Part shown: positions 31,554 through 35,286 of the stretch, piece by piece | Numbering within the stretch: position 1 is the stretch's first letter | How the letters are laid out: every line of letters begins with the position of its first letter | Origin: Candidatus Saccharimonadota bacterium | GTDB lineage: Bacteria > Patescibacteriota > Saccharimonadia > Saccharimonadales > Saccharimonadaceae | DNA: 35,286 nucleotides | Direction: 5' to 3' | NCBI GenBank assembly: GCA_017561575.1 | Contig: JAFZBS010000011.1 | Span: forward strand, 1-35,286 | Notes under the pieces: generated by a model | What the model saw: only the letters and a program-made list of their open reading frames with translations | Told to the model about the DNA's origin: nothing | Databases searched by the model: none | Position numbers and translations under genes: made by a program

Positions 31554-33278
31554 CTACATTTCCTCTGGAATGTTAATGCCGAGTAAGTTTAGACCATGAG
31601 TCATGACGTTTAGATAAACTTGGACTAATTTGACACGTTCTACTTCTTCGTTGCTACCGGTGACTTGGCAGTTTTCATAGAAGCGCGAAAAGTCTTGGGC
31701 GAGTTCGTATAGATAATTTGCAAGTTTGTGCGGAGCCAGTTCGTTTACTGCTTCACATAGGAGCGATTTATATTCGAGCATCTTTTTGACAAGATTTTTT
31801 TCATACGAAGTCCAGTCGCTCACGCCGGGGTCGCGTCGCTCGCGCCCATCGCCATGGGGCTCGCGCGCTAATCCTCGCGCTGGCGCGCTCCGGAATCCCC
31901 CTTGCGTGAGCGATTGGACTTCAGTTGACGCTAAAATTTTCTTGGCGCGAACGCAGCTATAAAGCAGATACGGCCCGGAGTTACCGGTCATTTTGACGGA
32001 CTCTTTGGGGTCAAAAATGATGTCACCGCCCATTTTGTATTTCAAAAAGGCGTATTTAGTGGCAGCGAGGGAGACTACTTGGTCCGTAGAATCGTAGGCT
32101 TCCTTTAGTTCTTCGTTTACCATATCAAGAACATCAATAGCTTTAAGAAAATTTCCTTTTCTAGACGACATTTTGACATTGCCAGGGAGTTTGACGAGAC
32201 CATGCGTCAAATGTGTGGTTTTTGCAACTAGCTCGGGAGCATACTGCTCAACGGATTTTAAAACAACTTTCATATATTCGAGCTGCTCGCCGCCAGTAAT
32301 AACAACGGATTTGTCAAAATGATAGTCGGCGTCTTTTTGGAAAATGAGTCCGACGTCTTTGGCTTCGTAAGTCGGGACGCCTTCCTTGTTAATGAAGACG
32401 CGGGTGTGAAGACCAAATTTGTCGCCGTTAAAGATTACGGCGCCTTCGCTCATCTCATAAACGCCTTTTTCTAATTCTTCCTTGACCTTTTTAAGGCCTA
32501 GATTTGCAACGGTGGATTCCGGATAGTACTTGTCAAACTTGACGCCAATTTTGGCATAAAAGTTATTGAAGTAGTCGTAGGATAATTCCCTGCCGCGCCA
32601 GTAGGTTTCGGCTAACTTAGTGTCGTGAAGATTCTCTGCGTTAATTTTGTAAATATCTTTGTTGAGTTTAGTTATCTCTGCGTGCGCTTTTTCGTCCTCG
32701 TCGTAGAGCGCAGTACCTTCGACATAACATTTTGCTATATCTTCTATTTGGAGATCCTTAATATCCTTTTGCATCAAAACATACATAGTTTTGGCAACAT
32801 GGAGGCCAACATCGCCGCCAAAATTGGCGCGGATGACTTTGGCACCGGCATATTCATATAATCTTGATATTGAATCGCCGACAATGCTGGTATAAAGATG
32901 ACCGACGTGGAGGACTTTGAAAGGATTTGGATCGCTAAATTCGCAAATTATCATCTTGCCATCATATTCGTGCGAGGCAATTTCCTTGTCAAAATCTTGA
33001 GAAAGGTGGTCGATTTTTTCTGATAAATAAGCATTTGACAAAGTAAAATTCAGAAAACCCGGTGCGGAGAAGGCTAAAGTTGCTACGGGGTCGAGTTTTT
33101 CTGCTAGCTCTTCGGCAATTTGCATGGGGGATTTATGGAGGTCTTTTGCAAGCTTTAATGGGGTGTTCGAGGAATAATCTGCATCAATATTTTCGGGAGA
33201 GGGGGTGATTTCGGGGTCAAAATCTAGACCATAAAGGTCTTTTATTGTCTGAGTGAGCTTTTCCCTGATTTCTTCCAT
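31554..33278 (-). CDS. argS: Arginyl-tRNA synthetase with a palindromic insertion
   Basis: 574 residues. Charges tRNA-Arg. N-terminal Add-1 domain, then the class I HIGH motif as HVGH (124-127, in DPNPFKVLHVGHLYTSIVGD), the family's TYEAKDVGL and a KMSKS-like VKMSSRKGNF near 370. The anticodon-binding helical domain (GPYLLYSCVRAKKIL ... LYELAQDFSRFYENCQVTGS) is interrupted at about residues 453-490 by a family B element coding GLAREPHGDGRERRDP. The insertion sits between helices before SDWTSYEKNLVKKML. The start ATG is 6 bases after a TATAAT box in a palindromic shared promoter. Confidence 0.97.
   Translation of the reverse strand: MEEIREKLTQTIKDLYGLDFDPEITPSPENIDADYSSNTPLKLAKDLHKSPMQIAEELAEKLDPVATLAFSAPGFLNFTLSNAYLSEKIDHLSQDFDKEIASHEYDGKMIICEFSDPNPFKVLHVGHLYTSIVGDSISRLYEYAGAKVIRANFGGDVGLHVAKTMYVLMQKDIKDLQIEDIAKCYVEGTALYDEDEKAHAEITKLNKDIYKINAENLHDTKLAETYWRGRELSYDYFNNFYAKIGVKFDKYYPESTVANLGLKKVKEELEKGVYEMSEGAVIFNGDKFGLHTRVFINKEGVPTYEAKDVGLIFQKDADYHFDKSVVITGGEQLEYMKVVLKSVEQYAPELVAKTTHLTHGLVKLPGNVKMSSRKGNFLKAIDVLDMVNEELKEAYDSTDQVVSLAATKYAFLKYKMGGDIIFDPKESVKMTGNSGPYLLYSCVRAKKILASTEVQSLTQGGFRSAPARGLAREPHGDGRERRDPGVSDWTSYEKNLVKKMLEYKSLLCEAVNELAPHKLANYLYELAQDFSRFYENCQVTGSNEEVERVKLVQVYLNVMTHGLNLLGINIPEEM
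31807..31922 (+). repeat. Family B palindromic element inside argS
   Basis: 116 bases, the same length as in polA. Outer arms GAAGTCCAGTCGCTCACGC and GCGTGAGCGATTGGACTTC pair with one mismatch; they share nothing with the polA arms. The 70-base core is nearly identical to polA. Confidence 0.92.
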
Positions 33279-33284
33279 AGGATA

Positions 33285-33316
33285 ATTATACCATAATCCT
33301 AGGATTATGGTATAAT
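33285..33316. promoter_or_regulatory. Perfect 32-base palindrome: divergent promoters of argS and tRNA-Gly
   Basis: ATTATACCATAATCCT followed by its exact reverse complement. Each half carries an outward TATGGTATAAT extended -10 element. The left one ends 6 bases before the argS ATG, the right one 10 bases before tRNA-Gly. No -35 box can be separate from the opposing promoter. Confidence 0.9.
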
Positions 33317-33326
33317 AAGAGAAGTT

Positions 33327-33401
33327 GCGGGTATCGTATAGCGGCTATTATGTATCCTTCCCAAGGATGAGATGCCAGTTCGACCCTGGCTACCCGCACC
33401 A
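33327..33401 (+). tRNA. tRNA-Gly (anticodon CCC)
   Basis: Acceptor GCGGGTA pairs with TACCCGC, followed by A and an encoded CCA. The anticodon stem TATCC/GGATG encloses TTCCCAA, giving CCC. T-arm GCCAG-TTCGACC-CTGGC is canonical. The D-arm (GTATAGCGGCTATTATG) is typical of glycine tRNAs. Confidence 0.94.
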
Positions 33402-33466
33402 TTAGGGTCCGCTCGCCGAAGGCGAATTGGCGAGCAAAGTGAGCCAAACTCCCTGTACCCGCACCA
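33391..33466 (+). repeat. Duplicated tRNA-Gly 3' end around a hairpin
   Basis: TACCCGCACCA, the last 11 bases of the tRNA, is repeated exactly at 33456-33466. The 54 bases between hold inverted repeats: GCTCGCC/GGCGAGC, plus AGGG/CCCT near the ends. It looks like the footprint of a small element inserted at a tRNA end. Confidence 0.75.
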
Positions 33467-33476
33467 GGATTGATAA

Positions 33477-33502
33477 ACAGCCTCTTTAGGGGGTGTTTTT
33501 TA
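33477..33502 (+). terminator. Terminator of tRNA-Gly
   Basis: ACAGCCTC, TTTA, GGGGGTGT with one mismatch, then TTTTTT. It ends at the stop codon of the convergent rdgB gene. Confidence 0.65.
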
Positions 33503-34153
33503 TTCTAAACTATTTTCGTATTGTTTGATCAGCTCCTGAATCACATCTGCTTGCAAATTCCAATAGGCTTTCCAGCTTTCTTCTTCGGTGAGCTCAGAGT
33601 CATATTTCCACTCGCCATCAATGAGCACTTGCATGACCGGTGCGAAGCAGAAGCCTGGGATTTTTTGGGGCGAGATTTTGTCGACAATTTTGACTTTGGT
33701 TATATCGGTGGCAGCAAGCCCGGAGGCGACTTTTATTTCACCATTTTTGTCGTGCCAGGCGATGGCATAGCCCCAGTCAAAACGAGTGGGTAGTTCGCCA
33801 CCATATTTATGGGCAATGCTGGCGAAGACTTTTTCGCCATTTGCGTCGGTATATCTACCGGCTTTTCTAGCTACAAACTCTTTGTTGTGATTTTTGGGGT
33901 CATCTTCTTCCCTTACGCCGATAAGAGTATTGGTGTCATCGCGAGCGAGAACTGGTAAATCCTTGTATTGTTTGGCGTAACCGATTGCTTTTTCTGCGGC
34001 GATTTCCTCAGCGGTAAGTTTGGTTTCGTCGGGCTCATCTAAGGTGAGGTTAAGATCGCCAAAAGACAGGCCTTCGTAGCCGAGACGACGCAAAATCTTC
34101 TTTGCGGTCATGATTTTGCCTGGATTGGTGGTGGCGATAAGAATTTGCTTCAT
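33500..34153 (-). CDS. rdgB: RdgB/HAM1-like non-canonical purine NTP pyrophosphatase
   Basis: 217 residues. Cleans the nucleotide pool by hydrolysing ITP, dITP and XTP. N-terminal ILIATTNPGKIMTAKKIL matches the family's TxNxxK motif. The acidic AEEIAAEKAIGYAKQYKDLPVLARDDTN corresponds to the active-site region, although ARDDTNTL replaces the usual ADDSGL. GFCFAPVMQV and ELTEEESWKAYWN resemble the F-x-P and E-K-N-x-x-S-HR region but are diverged, so substrate range may differ. The frame is open 12 codons further up; the ATG at 34153 gives the canonical MKQILIATTNPGK. Confidence 0.82.
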   Translation of the reverse strand: MKQILIATTNPGKIMTAKKILRRLGYEGLSFGDLNLTLDEPDETKLTAEEIAAEKAIGYAKQYKDLPVLARDDTNTLIGVREEDDPKNHNKEFVARKAGRYTDANGEKVFASIAHKYGGELPTRFDWGYAIAWHDKNGEIKVASGLAATDITKVKIVDKISPQKIPGFCFAPVMQVLIDGEWKYDSELTEEESWKAYWNLQADVIQELIKQYENSLE

Positions 34154-34236
34154 TGGTATTATTATTACATTAGTATCTGGTTTTTGCAAGAGGTGTAGAT
34201 ATCATAATCAATAATAGGCTTAATGAAATAGTCCGA

Positions 34237-35286
34237 TTAGCTACCCAGGACGCATCTAACGGAAATAGCAGCGTTACGGCTGATGGTAGACTCGAGGTTG
34301 GCTTTATTTGTTTCAATAATAACACTATACGCACCACGATAGTTGTCATCACTGTCTCCAGTGGAAGTCCATAAATCACTTTGCGAACCGAGATAAAGCA
34401 CTGAACCACTAGATAGCATTCTGCCCGAAAAAGAAACAGAAAGAGCATTACTATAAGTGGCAATGTCACTATTAATAGCAGAACTAGTATAAAGAGTTTT
34501 AAATTCGCTTGAAGCACCTCCAGTAGGCATTCGCCAACCAGCCGGACAGGCATCATAAACGCCGCCAGAACCATCGGCCGATGAACTGTTATTAAAACAA
34601 TAGTAGCCCACGCTGGCAGCACAGTAGTTATAATATGCACCGATTTTGCCTTGGCCGAGGCCATAGGCTCCGGCAATAGAGTCTGTGTAGTTCGTGGCAG
34701 TAGATGGGCGCAATATAATGTCCTTGTTAGTCGTATAAGTGAGTGGTTGAGAATAGCTACCAGTAGAGCCGAATGTACCATAAGCAACAGTTGGGTAGCG
34801 GTCTGAAGTTGTACCACCGCCATTCTTGAAGTAAGTGAGTGAGGTAGCATCTAGATGGGTGTTGGTAGTGGAGAGAGCGTTTACGATGGTGGAGCTGGTT
34901 AAGTCTAGAGCGAGGTTATCTAGCATCCAGCAGTTATTGTCTGGGAGCTTTTGAATCCAGTAGACTGTGTTGTCACGGTTATCGTAGACTGGGCGAGCGG
35001 TGGTGGTACAACTAGAGGCAGAGAGATTTTGCATCGCAGTACTCACATATTGTCCAGTTAGGGTAATAGTAGCATCGCCAGTTACAGTAAAGGCTGTATT
35101 CTGATAGTTCTGGTTCTCAAAGGTACCAGCTGTAGTAGACCAGGACGAGAATGCATACCTCGTGCCGTAAGTGCCATAAATATGATATTTATTAACGGCC
35201 GCTTCATCTTTGGGTATTTTTAATGTTTGCCCATTTGTATAGGTTACGCCATTAAAGACGATGCCAGTGGCATTATTGGTCTTAAA
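34237..35286 (-). CDS. Surface protein with FISUMP-like domain (5' end beyond window)
   Basis: The frame is open to the right edge, so the N-terminus is missing; about 349 residues are visible. The first 80 residues are a beta repeat region (VTYTNGQTLKIPKDEAAVNKYHIYGTYG ... YAFSSWSTTAGTF ... ITLTGQYVS) like an InlB-type repeat. Then a FISUMP-type domain follows: VYDNRDNTVYWIQKLPDNNCWMLDNLALDL, YDACPAGWRMPTGG, DLWTSTGDS, ISVRCVLGS. It is the same architecture as the protein at 13340 with low sequence identity, so the genome carries a diverse family of these. A GTG at 35046 is not the real start because coding sequence continues upstream without break. Confidence 0.85.
   Translation of the reverse strand, partial: FKTNNATGIVFNGVTYTNGQTLKIPKDEAAVNKYHIYGTYGTRYAFSSWSTTAGTFENQNYQNTAFTVTGDATITLTGQYVSTAMQNLSASSCTTTARPVYDNRDNTVYWIQKLPDNNCWMLDNLALDLTSSTIVNALSTTNTHLDATSLTYFKNGGGTTSDRYPTVAYGTFGSTGSYSQPLTYTTNKDIILRPSTATNYTDSIAGAYGLGQGKIGAYYNYCAASVGYYCFNNSSSADGSGGVYDACPAGWRMPTGGASSEFKTLYTSSAINSDIATYSNALSVSFSGRMLSSGSVLYLGSQSDLWTSTGDSDDNYRGAYSVIIETNKANLESTISRNAAISVRCVLGS

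Noticed and set aside
4260-31922. Inteins or self-splicing introns as explanation for the inserts in ileS, polA and argS
   Set aside because: The inserts are 74-176 bases, lack splice motifs and endonuclease domains, and read through in frame; they are far too short for known classes.
34170-34850. Alternative minus-strand frame overlapping the right-hand surface protein
   Set aside because: It is a shifted reading of Ser/Thr-rich codons; the FISUMP motifs lie in the other frame, which is open to the window edge.

Overview
The window reads as a compact chromosomal segment of a Patescibacteria (CPR) bacterium, most likely a Candidatus Saccharibacteria (TM7) relative. The reasons are the standard code with dense, overlapping genes, a very short HolA, a VirB2-like pilin behind rpoD, DnaG and NrdR that lost their zinc ligands, a large type-2 IleRS, and surface proteins ending in FISUMP-type domains. 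Most genes lie on the minus strand and most are core functions. No phage genes, transposase, CRISPR array or rRNA is visible.

Layout from the left. 1-2308: a membrane-anchored Pro-Glu repeat protein (cut by the window edge) behind a small DUF5663-like gene, then a small orphan gene. 2514-3437 (+): EamA transporter, convergent with a giant ileS (3441-6797). 7028-7651 (+): small alarmone-hydrolase-like HD protein. 7692-13296 (-): division and growth block rpsU, adk-map, ftsA, ftsZ-nrdR-thioredoxin-like-mscS. 13340-15571 (-): surface protein, then tRNA-Asp and a degenerate DHH protein. 17787-22602: rpsT (+), holA/mutM, a small NrdD-tail-like gene, polA. 22599-25791: P-loop kinase, APH-type kinase, zeta-like kinase and a lipid-kinase-like gene. 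25800-28829: pilin, rpoD, dnaG. 28876-29927 (+): membrane protein and mscL. 29953-33278 (-): YjbR-like, orn, membrane protein, argS. 33327-35286: tRNA-Gly (+), rdgB (-) and a second FISUMP surface protein cut by the right edge.

The most unusual content is a set of GC-rich palindromic insertion elements, in at least three sequence families. They sit in frame inside essential genes (four in ileS, one each in polA, argS and the lipid-kinase-like gene) and between genes (before ftsA and mutM). Family cores are conserved, while the pairing arms differ from copy to copy yet stay complementary within each copy. All family A and B copies have the same orientation relative to transcription. They recall Rickettsia palindromic elements but appear unrelated in sequence.

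A second theme is promoter design. Most transcription units start from an extended -10 element (TRTGnTATAAT or a close variant), very often exactly 6 bases before the start codon. This predicts widespread leaderless mRNAs, and several divergent gene pairs share back-to-back copies of this element.
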